This document shows, piece by piece, positions 25,601 through 32,725 of a stretch of 64,000 nucleotides of DNA. Origin of the DNA: Moraxellaceae bacterium (GTDB lineage: Bacteria > Pseudomonadota > Gammaproteobacteria > Pseudomonadales > Moraxellaceae); contig JAJUIK010000009.1 in the NCBI GenBank assembly GCA_029267635.1, forward strand, positions 16,909 through 80,908, in the 5' to 3' direction. The notes beneath the pieces were generated by a model. The model saw only the letters and a program-made list of their open reading frames with translations, was not told where the DNA came from and did not search any database. Made by a program: the position numbers and the translations under genes. How positions within the stretch are numbered: position 1 is the first letter of the stretch; every line of letters begins with the position of its first letter.

Positions 25601-27234
25601 AGTGCTGACTGAATCCCTTTAGCTGTTTGTTTACGCTTAGAAGCCCAATCTTCATATAGCTTTTGGATTTCAGTAAAGCTTTTCTTATTATGAGTGCGCC
25701 AGTGACTGCCTTCATCACCTAATAGATAACTACAGATGATGAATATACGTTTTTGTAACTCATTTTGGGTTGAATATCTATTTTTCTGATCGGATAACCA
25801 TGAAAAGTTATTCAGTTTTCCCATAGCTTGAGTCACCATTTTTTTTACAAGAGCTGAATTTGTATAATCCATTATTTCATTTAAAATGATTAGGCTTTCA
25901 TCACTTTCAAACAAGCTAATAAGCTTTACTGTATAGGCTAAATTAACATCGGTCTGAATAATGTAAGATTTTTTAAGATGCAGATCCTCGAGCTTTTTAA
26001 AAATATGGTTCTTAGTGTCTTGATTGGTATTTGACCACAAGGAAATAGTAGCTTGAACAATGGAATTATAAATTGGGTAAAGTTCATTGATATTATCAAA
26101 TATCAAGTATAAGGAGTTGGAGACTACTTTCTCATCCTCATATTTCAATGCTTTTAATATATGCTTTGTATATATTTGGTTGACCTTAGATTTCTTAAGC
26201 TCCTCAGAGAGCATAGAAAATAAGTCAAAGCTTTTTAAAGATTCTTTAATTTCCTCATAATCATCTTTAGCATTAGGTGAGTAAGGATCATAGCGGATTG
26301 GTAAATTTAAAAATTTAGCTTTCTGTGTACTGCCTTCATCTTCCGTAACCCCACTTATTTTGACTTTTGTAATATTAGTAAACTCTTCTTTGGACATGAT
26401 TACAGATTTGTTTTTCTGCAATGTTAGTCCTTCATTTTCAATTAATTTAATATTCAATTCAGTTAAAATAGAATGAGCTTCTTCTTTACTTGAGCAAAAC
26501 ACAAGATAGTCATCAACGAAGCGCTTAAACTTAACTCTTTTTTGGAACAAAAGTTTATCAATAGCATTCAGAGCAAGTTCAGCTAATATCCTTGATGCAG
26601 GACCACCTACAGGTAATCCATAAGATTTCGTATCGCTAAATTTTTGCATTAAAGTTGTAATTTTCATTACTGTATTTTGTAAGTGACTATTTGAACCACT
26701 TAATCTTTCTAATTCATTCTCTAATCGATGGTGATAGATTCGAGGATAAAAATCAGCAATATCGCAAGATATAACATATTTTATATTTTCATCTTCACAT
26801 ACTTGCATGCTGTCTAATTGAAATTTTTTCCAATTAACATCTTTACTAAATAAAGTACCTTTTGATGGATCAGGATTGAACCGATACGAATAGACATAAT
26901 CGGTACTAAGTCTTTTTGCCTCGATAATTGCCGCAATTTGAATTACTTTAGATAAAAAATAAAGATTCCAATATGGATCAATTAAAGTAGCCCAACGATA
27001 ACCTGTAAAGCCAACAGGACAGGCTGTACTAAAATTAGATATTGAGTTAAGTGCTATATATTCTTGTAGGGCTTTCTTATCATTTAGCTTGCTATCAAGA
27101 GCCTTAAAATGTTCGATTACATCATCTCGATTGTCTTCGAAAATAATGTTTTCAATAGAGTTTGGGAATATGTCGGTATCACCAAAGTGGATGACATTAT
27201 CAATTGCTAGAGCAATTGCGTCTTGATATTGCAT
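25597..27234 (-). CDS. Reverse transcriptase of the UG/Abi-like (defence-associated) type
   Basis: This 545-residue protein has an RT domain at about 95-285: motif A CDIADFYPRIY (D158), motif B GLPVGGPASRILAEL (206-220), motif C FVDDY (239-243, catalytic D241-D242), motif D ENEGLTLQKNKSVIM. Residues about 310-545 are helical and repetitive, like the alpha-repeat tails of AbiA, AbiK and UG-group RTs. There is no maturase or endonuclease domain of group II introns and no adjacent msr-msd or DGR repeat. It is the first gene of a two-gene operon with a nuclease-like partner. Membership of a specific DRT class cannot be settled by reading. Confidence 0.88.
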   Translation of the reverse strand: MQYQDAIALAIDNVIHFGDTDIFPNSIENIIFEDNRDDVIEHFKALDSKLNDKKALQEYIALNSISNFSTACPVGFTGYRWATLIDPYWNLYFLSKVIQIAAIIEAKRLSTDYVYSYRFNPDPSKGTLFSKDVNWKKFQLDSMQVCEDENIKYVISCDIADFYPRIYHHRLENELERLSGSNSHLQNTVMKITTLMQKFSDTKSYGLPVGGPASRILAELALNAIDKLLFQKRVKFKRFVDDYLVFCSSKEEAHSILTELNIKLIENEGLTLQKNKSVIMSKEEFTNITKVKISGVTEDEGSTQKAKFLNLPIRYDPYSPNAKDDYEEIKESLKSFDLFSMLSEELKKSKVNQIYTKHILKALKYEDEKVVSNSLYLIFDNINELYPIYNSIVQATISLWSNTNQDTKNHIFKKLEDLHLKKSYIIQTDVNLAYTVKLISLFESDESLIILNEIMDYTNSALVKKMVTQAMGKLNNFSWLSDQKNRYSTQNELQKRIFIICSYLLGDEGSHWRTHNKKSFTEIQKLYEDWASKRKQTAKGIQSAL

Positions 27235-27365
27235 AATTTGACCTTTAAAAACTTAAGTTAAGTATATAATTTTTATTTAGTTGTACTGATTTTGACACAT
27301 TGTTACTTGTCTTGGAAAGAATATAGGGGCTATAGCGCATTTTTTTGATTTATTACATCGCTTTA

Positions 27366-27385
27366 TGTATCACTATATGTATCAC
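27366..27385. repeat. Arm-type repeats TGTATCAC near the right end
   Basis: Two direct copies (27366-27373, 27378-27385) spaced 12 bases apart lie about 60 bases inside the right att core, matching the left-end repeats. Confidence 0.6.
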
Positions 27386-27430
27386 ATGATTTTTACTAAA
27401 TTAAATAATTTATTAAAAACAATAGTTTAA

Positions 27431-27456
27431 ATTTTTAGTTCAATTGACGCCACCGA
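27431..27456 (+). repeat. attR-type core of the ssrA element
   Basis: The 26-base sequence beginning ATTTTTAGTTCAATTG and containing CGCCACC matches the ssrA end over the T-arm core, and matches 27919-27944 in 22 of 26 positions. It is the inferred right boundary of the first element. Confidence 0.65.
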
Positions 27457-27473
27457 GAAATCCAACTGAATGT

Positions 27474-27510
27474 AAAAAAGCCCTTAAAATTCATATTTAA
27501 GGGCTTTTTT
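27474..27510 (+). terminator. Terminator beyond the right att site
   Basis: A perfect 15-bp stem (AAAAAAGCCCTTAAA and complement) with a 7-nt loop. It may be the terminator that followed ssrA before the first element arrived, or that of a second element. Confidence 0.85.
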
Positions 27511-27627
27511 ATTGCCTTAATTGTCCGATGCTGTTTGAACCGATCTGACCTGATTTTTGCCATTTTTGGGTAAAAAGAGGAAAAATTTTACCCACGGAAT
27601 AGCGATCGCGACTTGGGAAAAGATCTA

Positions 27628-27815
27628 ATGACTTTAACGGATATAGAATGTAAAAAGGTGCAACTGCGAGATCAACAATATCGTCTTTCAGACTCCAATG
27701 GCCTATCTCTACAAATAAACCCAAATGGAAAAAATATTGGAATCTGCGGTTCACTGTGAATGGGAAACGCAGATCCGAGTCTCTCGATCAGTATCCCAAC
27801 ATAGGATTTAAATGA
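27628..27815 (+). pseudogene. N-terminal remnant of a second integrase (frameshifted)
   Basis: From ATG 27628 the frame reads MTLTDIECKKVQLRD, QYRLSDSNGLSLQINPNGK, the start of a DUF4102-type arm-binding domain. After a frameshift at the A-run near 27730 it continues KYWNLRFTVNGKRRSESL and DQYPNIGFK, then stops at 27813-27815. The rest of the gene is missing. Its position right after the first att core, in the same orientation as the intact integrase, indicates a decayed second element in tandem. Confidence 0.85.
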
Positions 27816-27918
27816 AGGGTAGAAAAATTTCTATTTGAGGTATTTTGTTTATGGTGTTGGGGTAAAGTATGAGTTTTTCTTTTTATATAGATAAAATTAA
27901 CGTAATTCGTGTGCTTAT

Positions 27919-27944
27919 ATTTTTAGTTCAACTGTCACCATCGA
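27919..27944 (+). repeat. Second att-like direct repeat
   Basis: ATTTTTAGTTCAACTG followed by TCACCATCGA repeats 27431-27456 with four mismatches. It brackets the broken integrase and probably marks the right end of the decayed second element. Confidence 0.6.
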
Positions 27945-28153
27945 ATTAATGAGTTAATTATCCACTTTAATACCAGTAGTTTTGATCATTAAGAAATACA
28001 AGCAGATCAATAAAAAATGCAATGATGAAAGAAGTCAACGCCATTTTTAGTTAAAGATGGAAAATGTACCGTATAACTTTGGTTAGACTGATAGGTGAAA
28101 CACGTTGAAGACATGCAGAATAGTGTAAGTCCTAATCTCAATGGAGAGGTGAA

Positions 28154-28639
28154 ATGACGAATATTGCAAAAAATACGATCTGCCTTTGGTTCGATAATGA
28201 TGCTGAGGATGCTGTACGATTTTACGCCGAGACATTTCCAGATTCATCGCTCGGCGCGGTACATCGTGCACCTGGAGATTATCCATCAGGGAAAGAAGGG
28301 GATGTATTGACTGTCGAGTTCACAGTGCTAGGTGTTGCGTGTCTCGGACTTAACGGTGGACCCGCATTCAAACATAACGAAGCGTTTTCGTTTCAGGTTG
28401 CGACCGAAGACCAAGCTGAAACCGATCGATACTGGAATGCGATCGTCGGCAATGGAGGTCAGGAGAGCGCGTGTGGCTGGTGCAAGGACAAGTGGGGCAT
28501 CTCTTGGCAGATTACGCCGATTGTCCTAACGGAAGCATTCACAAGTCCTGATCGTGCAGCCGCCAAACGGGCATTCGATGCGATGATGACGATGAAGAAA
28601 ATCGATATTTCCGAGATTGAGAAGGCATTTCGTGGTTAA
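28154..28639 (+). CDS. PhnB/glyoxalase-like VOC-family protein
   Basis: This 161-residue protein of the PhnB type has the opening ICLWFDNDAEDAVRFYAETFPDS, then VEFTVLGVACLGLNGGPAFKHNEAFSF and the CGWCKDKWGISWQITP segment. The VOC fold binds metal or small molecules; many members are annotated as demethylubiquinone-methyltransferase-like without evidence. An excellent ribosome site, GAGAGGTG, precedes ATG 28154. GC is visibly higher than the flanking DNA, so it was probably acquired horizontally with this accessory zone. Confidence 0.9.
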   Translation: MTNIAKNTICLWFDNDAEDAVRFYAETFPDSSLGAVHRAPGDYPSGKEGDVLTVEFTVLGVACLGLNGGPAFKHNEAFSFQVATEDQAETDRYWNAIVGNGGQESACGWCKDKWGISWQITPIVLTEAFTSPDRAAAKRAFDAMMTMKKIDISEIEKAFRG

Positions 28640-28676
28640 AGTTAATATGTGGTAAAGGGTAATCCTCCCATAAATA

Positions 28677-28715
28677 GTATGTCTGTACTCACAATAGTAC
28701 AGACATACGGCTTTT
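28677..28715 (+). terminator. Terminator after the VOC gene
   Basis: A perfect 13-bp stem (GTATGTCTGTACT and complement) with a 6-nt loop, then GGCTTTTT. The remaining 28716-28940 shows no supported gene. Confidence 0.92.
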
Positions 28716-28943
28716 TATGGTCATGAATGAAGTTTCGACTTAAAAATAAGTAGGGACTTACATAAGGCTAATCAGATGGATTGCTATTGAGATCATTCAC
28801 CAGAAGATTAATGGTTAATTTTAGTATGGTAACTACATTGGCACAAATGCGCGTGCGCGCGAGGCAAGTGTATTTTAGAGTTAATAATTCATTTTCTGAT
28901 CGAATCGTAAAACTCAGCAATAAGCACAGAAATATTATTTCAA

Positions 28944-28971
28944 TAAAAAGCCCTGAACTTCTTCAGGGCTT
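28944..28971 (-). terminator. Terminator for the Q/N-rich protein gene
   Basis: A 10-bp stem (AAGCCCTGAA/TTCAGGGCTT) with a 4-nt loop is followed on the minus strand by TTTTATTG. It lies 94 bases past the stop of the gene at 29066. Confidence 0.82.
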
Positions 28972-29065
28972 GCTCTTGCTACATTCATTAATTATTAAGT
29001 TTTGCAGTTTTTATAGTTACTTTATTTGTGAAATGTAGCTCGTATAACAAAGGTAGATTGACTGA

Positions 29066-29323
29066 TCAATATTTCTGGTTTTGATTAGTCTGCTGGTTTT
29101 GCTGACCTTGCTGGTCAGATTGCTGATTTTGCTGACGGCGTTGTTGATCGGATTGCTGTTGTTGCTGCTTTTGCTGGTCTGTCTGTTGGTTTTGCTGATG
29201 TTGCGGATTGTTTTGTTGCTGCTGTTGACGCTGTTGATCGGATTGCTGGTTTTGCTGACGTTGCTGGTCATTCTGCTGTTGCTGACGTTGCTGGTCATTT
29301 TGCTGGTTTTGTTGATTAGCCAT
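29066..29323 (-). CDS. Small Q/N-rich low-complexity protein
   Basis: This 85-residue protein is made almost entirely of Q, N, D, R and S in imperfect repeats of the form (N/S)DQQRQQ(Q)NQQ. It has no hydrophobic core, so it should be intrinsically disordered, hydrophilin- or prion-like. Three things mark it as a real gene: a strong AAGGGAT ribosome site before the ATG, a proper terminator downstream, and a frame free of stops. The overlapping frames are low-complexity shadows. Small hydrophilins in Acinetobacter are linked to desiccation tolerance; that link is analogy only. Confidence 0.75.
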   Translation of the reverse strand: MANQQNQQNDQQRQQQQNDQQRQQNQQSDQQRQQQQQNNPQHQQNQQTDQQKQQQQQSDQQRRQQNQQSDQQGQQNQQTNQNQKY

Positions 29324-29509
29324 TTCGATATCCCTTCTAGAGGTTTTGGAAAAACTACTTTAACCCACACCGTTCAGATGCCAATGGTCAAGCTGTTGCG
29401 AACTTCTACAATGTAATTCAGGCAAATGTCAGCTGATTGATTCGCAAGGCTACTCATCTTTCGCTCATCACATAATTTACAATGCAGATACGTACTCTTT
29501 AATATTTTT

Positions 29510-29752
29510 TCATGATGGCATCTCACTATTCATGACGATGAGCATGACCACAATCCCCCAAATAAGCACTGCTATCACAAACCAGAATTGTTTTGATGGC
29601 TTCATTATTGTTTTTCTTTTTGGATGCCTGATGTTTTCTAATTTACAGAAAGCTAGAGTCGAGCTTAAGAAAAATAAGACGAATAGCATCCATAGAATAT
29701 TTGCCGACCATTTTGCAATAAAGTCTTCATAACCGATTTCTATACTCGTCAC
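29510..29752 (-). CDS. Small two-helix membrane protein
   Basis: This 80-residue protein has two hydrophobic helices (ANILWMLFVLFFLSSTLAFC and FWFVIAVLIWGIVVMLIVM) separated by a basic loop, PKRKTIMKPSK. The frame and composition look genuine, but I recognise no family and the ribosome site is weak. The isolated position in the accessory zone leaves its role open. Confidence 0.6.
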   Translation of the reverse strand: MTSIEIGYEDFIAKWSANILWMLFVLFFLSSTLAFCKLENIRHPKRKTIMKPSKQFWFVIAVLIWGIVVMLIVMNSEMPS

Positions 29753-29779
29753 ACAAAAATAATAAGAGGCTGTTTTAAA

Positions 29780-29983
29780 ATGGGATATATCGTCAAATTA
29801 ATTCCAGAAGACCTCTATCTTGTACCCAGTGACTGCCAAATCGGGCTAACAGAGTACAGAGAGAAAGCATTAGCAGAAGGTCTATTCCATGATTATGCTG
29901 AAGCAAATGCCAAAGCCAAATTATTCAGAAAAGAAATGGCCATAAATATTGATTATGTGGTTGAATCATCTACAAAAGAATAA
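29780..29983 (+). CDS. Small protein of unknown function
   Basis: This 67-residue protein begins MGYIVKLIPEDLYLVPSD and has a helical middle (YAEANAKAKLFRKEMAINIDYVVE). AGAGG lies about ten bases upstream. It is divergent from the preceding membrane-protein gene. No family recognised. Confidence 0.6.
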   Translation: MGYIVKLIPEDLYLVPSDCQIGLTEYREKALAEGLFHDYAEANAKAKLFRKEMAINIDYVVESSTKE

Positions 29984-30283
29984 AATCATTGTCCAGATTG
30001 GGATTTGTTCTGGATAGATGAATACCTGATCAGATTATTTTTAGGCTTATCAATTGTTTAACAATAGGTAAGAAGCAAGTTTAAAAGTTTATTAATATGA
30101 AGTTATTAACTTGATTGAACGTGAATATCCTCGATTGTATTTAAATAAATTAAGTTTTATTCAAGACAGCTACACACAACTTGAGCCCGAAAGGACTCAA
30201 CAACCTCAGGATAGATTCCAACCTTGGGTTACTAGCTCGCTGCTCCATTTTCTGTAGGGGGCTGGGGTGCAATCTTGGTGATT

Positions 30284-30433
30284 TTAGACATTCAAAGTTA
30301 AATGTAGCTCTGTCCGAATAAATCGGGCAATTTTATAAATGGGCCAATCTGAATTTTGTACAACCGTATCGATGACCAATTGCTTCTTCTGCATCTGTTC
30401 AATGGGAGATAATGGTTTAAAGCATTTGTCCAT
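30284..30433 (-). CDS. Short, possibly truncated gene (49 codons)
   Basis: The frame starts MDKCFKPLSPIEQMQKKQ and includes NSDWPIYKIARFIRTELHLTL, a helix pair that looks like the start of an XRE-type HTH domain, then stops. GAGGAG lies seven bases before the ATG, an excellent ribosome site, and the upstream fragment ends 13 bases before this ATG. It is probably the remaining N-terminal part of a regulator that was the second gene of a small operon. Confidence 0.45.
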   Translation of the reverse strand: MDKCFKPLSPIEQMQKKQLVIDTVVQNSDWPIYKIARFIRTELHLTLNV

Positions 30434-30445
30434 GATAAATCTCCT

Positions 30446-30720
30446 CTAGCTGTAGGCAAATGCTTTTATACGGTATCTATTGTTTTCTAGAATTCCAGGA
30501 TCTATACCAATCGATTGCATTTTATCTAACAGCCCTTGATACAACGGTAACTGTTGAGTAAATGTCTGTTTCAAATTACTGATTTCGATAATCTGTTGCA
30601 TCACTGATTGCCAAACGGGCGCTCCGCCATGATCATCCTTTTCCCAACGGGTAAAATGTGAATCGCTTGGGACGATTAAAGGAAGTGAAATTGAGTAATT
30701 GTCAAATCAGGTAACCAGTT
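30446..30720 (-). pseudogene. Frameshifted gene fragment upstream of the 49-codon gene
   Basis: The minus-strand frame ends at TAG 30446-30448 and reads VPSDSHFTRWEKDDHGG, APVWQSVMQQIIEISNLKQ and NNRYRIKAFAYS. Going 5' it breaks near 30690, where the adjoining frame reads WLPDLTITQFHFL. The sense of both pieces suggests one ancestral protein with a frameshift and a lost 5' end. Family unknown. Confidence 0.5.
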
Positions 30721-30727
30721 GCTTCTT

Positions 30728-30871
30728 ATGTTGGCTGAGCCATTAAAGAATGATCGGACACACGATGATCAGGTGGCGGTATGGATGAATGATTACAATT
30801 GTAATCATTCATATATTGGATTAAAAATAAAATTCTCTCAGAAGTTTCTAGCACTAAAATTAGCCAGTTAA
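30728..30871 (+). pseudogene. IS3-type transposase C-terminal fragment
   Basis: The 47-codon frame contains DQVAVWMNDYNCNHSYIGLK, the W-x(2)-YN-x(3)-H...LG pattern at the end of IS3-family integrase domains. Everything upstream of it is missing. A perfect 28-bp palindrome (30785-30812) lies inside this relic. Confidence 0.6.
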
Positions 30872-31003
30872 CTTTCCGTTTTTACGGAGGCTAATACACT
30901 TAGGCACCTGATTAGCAACGATGTCGTCACGTCTATACATTCCTTGATAGCATACTATAAAAATGCTGCAAGTATTTTGCCAAACTGAGATTTTTATAAA
31001 ATC

Positions 31004-31663
31004 TTAAAGCTTTCTCTTATCTAGTGTGTTGGCGAGAGAATCCCCTATCGCTTGGACCAGCATAACTAGAATGACAAGTACCAGGATAACCGCCAACATG
31101 ATTTGCATGTCAAAACGCTGGTAGCCATAACGATAGGCGATGTCACCCAGACCACCAGCACCAATCGCGCCGGCGATGGCTGAGGAATTAATCATAGTCA
31201 CCAGAGTTACAGTAAAACCAGCCACAATGCCGGGCAAAGCCTCGGGTAATAGCACATACCAAATAATCTGCTTACGATTGCAGCCCATAGCCTGTGCCGC
31301 TTCTATCAAACCTTGATCTACTTCACGCAGACTGACCTCGGCAATTCGGGCAAAGAATGGAGTTGCGGCAATAGTAAGGGGAACAACCGCGGCCCATACA
31401 CCATAACTGGTGCCGACAATCCAACGCGTGAGTGGGATCAGAGCTACCATCAAAATCAGGAAGGGGACGGAGCGGGTAATATTAACCAGCCACCCCAATA
31501 GTTGATTGATTTTTTTAGAGGGGGCAATACCATGTTCAGCACTATTCACCAAAATGACTGCGATGGGCAAACCGAGTAAAAAAGCGATCAGGGCTGAAAC
31601 ACCCACCATGATAAAAGTGTCTATGGTGCCAGTCAGTAACAAATCCAACAGCTGATTAGGCAT
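31004..31663 (-). CDS. metI: Methionine-type ABC transporter permease MetI
   Basis: This 219-residue inner-membrane permease has five hydrophobic helices and the EAA loop EVSLREVDQGLIEAAQAMGCNRKQI that docks on MetN. ATG 31663 (MPNQLLDLLL) is the family start and overlaps the metN stop by 8 bases; a longer frame to 31759 is spurious. The family imports methionine and derivatives. In this sulfur-scavenging context the substrate may be a sulfur compound other than methionine. Confidence 0.93.
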   Translation of the reverse strand: MPNQLLDLLLTGTIDTFIMVGVSALIAFLLGLPIAVILVNSAEHGIAPSKKINQLLGWLVNITRSVPFLILMVALIPLTRWIVGTSYGVWAAVVPLTIAATPFFARIAEVSLREVDQGLIEAAQAMGCNRKQIIWYVLLPEALPGIVAGFTVTLVTMINSSAIAGAIGAGGLGDIAYRYGYQRFDMQIMLAVILVLVILVMLVQAIGDSLANTLDKRKL

Positions 31664-32714
31664 AGCCAAGTACCTCGATATGCAGAGAATAAGGTCGTAA
31701 TTTTTCTTGTAAGACACCGATATCCAGTTGTATGTCAGGGATGGCCACGACAAATGCACCGATCAGATGCTTTTGGATGTAATCAATATGGCTTTGATAG
31801 AGATGGACAGGAGTGTCAAATTGGGAAAAAATGGCCTGCAAATCGGGAGATTGCTGTACTGCAGATTGATAGCGCAGTTTGAGTAGGACCCGTGTACTGC
31901 CATTTTTTGCTTCAGGGCTGAGGATAAATGGGAGTTCTAGATGTTCCAGATTCAGCAGTTCCTGGGTGATTTGTTGTTGCGGGCTAGAAAAGACTGACCA
32001 GACCGGCCCAGATTCTACAATTTCACCATGATCGATGACCACCACCTGATCACAGATTTCCCGGATGACCTGCATTTCATGGGTAATCAGCACAATGGTA
32101 ATGCCGAGTTTCTGATTGATTTCCTTCAGTAAAGACAGAACCACTGCGGTACTTTCCGGATCCAGTGCTGAAGTGGCTTCATCACACAACAGAATTTCAG
32201 GATGATGTACCAATGCACGGGCAATGCCGACACGCTGTTTTTGTCCACCAGAAAGCTGGCTAGGATAATTTGTGGCCTTATTTTCCAGTCCGACCAGCTG
32301 TAAAACCTCATTCACGCGTTGTTGGATGTCCTGCTTAGGGTAGCGGGCAATCTTCAGCGGCAATGCGACATTTTCCCATACGGTTTTAGCGGACATTAAA
32401 TTGAAATGCTGGAAAATCATGCCTATACGCTGACGCAACTGGATCAGTTGAGCAGGTGTGAGCTGAGCAAGATTTTGCTCATAAATCTGAATCTGTCCTG
32501 TGCTGGCCTGTTCCAGACCATTCAGTGTGCGCAGTAACGAGGATTTTCCTGCACCACTTTTGCCAATAATTCCCAGAATTTTGCCTTCTGGAATATCCAG
32601 CTCAATATTCTTCAGTGCATGGACCTGTTGACCTTGCGCCTCATAATATTTATTCAGGTTTCTCAGGCGGATATGTGAAACTGAAAAATCTACGGGCGAA
32701 CCAAAACTCACCAT
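31656..32714 (-). CDS. metN: Methionine-type ABC transporter ATP-binding protein MetN
   Basis: This 352-residue ATPase has Walker A GKSGAGKSSLLRTLNGLE, Q-loop MIFQHFNLM, signature LSGGQKQRVGIARAL, Walker B EILLCDEATSALDPEST and the H-loop THEM. The C-terminal about 100 residues form the NIL ligand-sensing domain (HLIGAFVVAIPDIQLDIG) found in MetN, where bound substrate inhibits transport. GGAGT precedes the ATG. It is followed by metI (8-base overlap) and preceded by two MetQ genes. Confidence 0.95.
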   Translation of the reverse strand: MVSFGSPVDFSVSHIRLRNLNKYYEAQGQQVHALKNIELDIPEGKILGIIGKSGAGKSSLLRTLNGLEQASTGQIQIYEQNLAQLTPAQLIQLRQRIGMIFQHFNLMSAKTVWENVALPLKIARYPKQDIQQRVNEVLQLVGLENKATNYPSQLSGGQKQRVGIARALVHHPEILLCDEATSALDPESTAVVLSLLKEINQKLGITIVLITHEMQVIREICDQVVVIDHGEIVESGPVWSVFSSPQQQITQELLNLEHLELPFILSPEAKNGSTRVLLKLRYQSAVQQSPDLQAIFSQFDTPVHLYQSHIDYIQKHLIGAFVVAIPDIQLDIGVLQEKLRPYSLHIEVLGYA

Positions 32715-32725
32715 AATCGTACTCC

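Larger units (their letters stand above)
20327..27454. mobile_element. Integrative element in ssrA (satellite- or island-like, about 7.1 kb)
   Basis: The segment lies between two att-like cores in ssrA and at 27448-27454. It starts with a tyrosine integrase reading away from ssrA, has TGTATCAC arm-type repeats just inside both ends, and is richer in A+T than its flanks. The content is int, an unknown gene, an AlpA-like regulator, a second small DNA-binding-like gene, an acidic small protein, a possible replication protein, and an opposing reverse-transcriptase/nuclease pair. It has no structural phage genes, conjugation genes or transposase, so it resembles a phage satellite or small genomic island. 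Confidence 0.8.
29984..31003. other. Relic zone between accessory genes and the sulfur island
   Basis: About 1 kb without an intact large gene. It holds an open stretch without start codon (30110-30258, plus strand, reading IEREYPRLYLNK...), a 49-codon minus-strand frame, a frameshifted minus-strand fragment, and a transposase C-terminus, each listed where supported. The last 130 bases (30872-31003) show nothing recognisable. Confidence 0.6.

Noticed and set aside
24887..27234. Retron or diversity-generating retroelement interpretation of the reverse transcriptase
   Set aside because: No msr-msd-like inverted repeats and no template/variable repeat pair or target gene was found; motifs fit the Abi/UG group better.
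28781..29038. 85-codon plus-strand frame between the VOC gene and the Q/N-rich gene
   Set aside because: Unusual composition, no ribosome site, and it runs through the minus-strand terminator hairpin at 28944-28971.
29081..29416. Leucine-rich plus-strand frame opposite the Q/N-rich gene
   Set aside because: It is the antisense shadow of the Q-rich repeats; poly-leucine codons come from CTG/TTG complements of CAG/CAA. The minus strand has the ribosome site and terminator.
29336..29430. Fragment reading NYFNPHRSDANGQAVANFYN on the plus strand
   Set aside because: It looks like the end of a protein but has no start, no ribosome site and no recognisable family; too short to call.
30110..30258. 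Open stretch reading IEREYPRLYLNKLSF on the plus strand
   Set aside because: No in-frame start codon and no recognised homology; probably chance or remnant.
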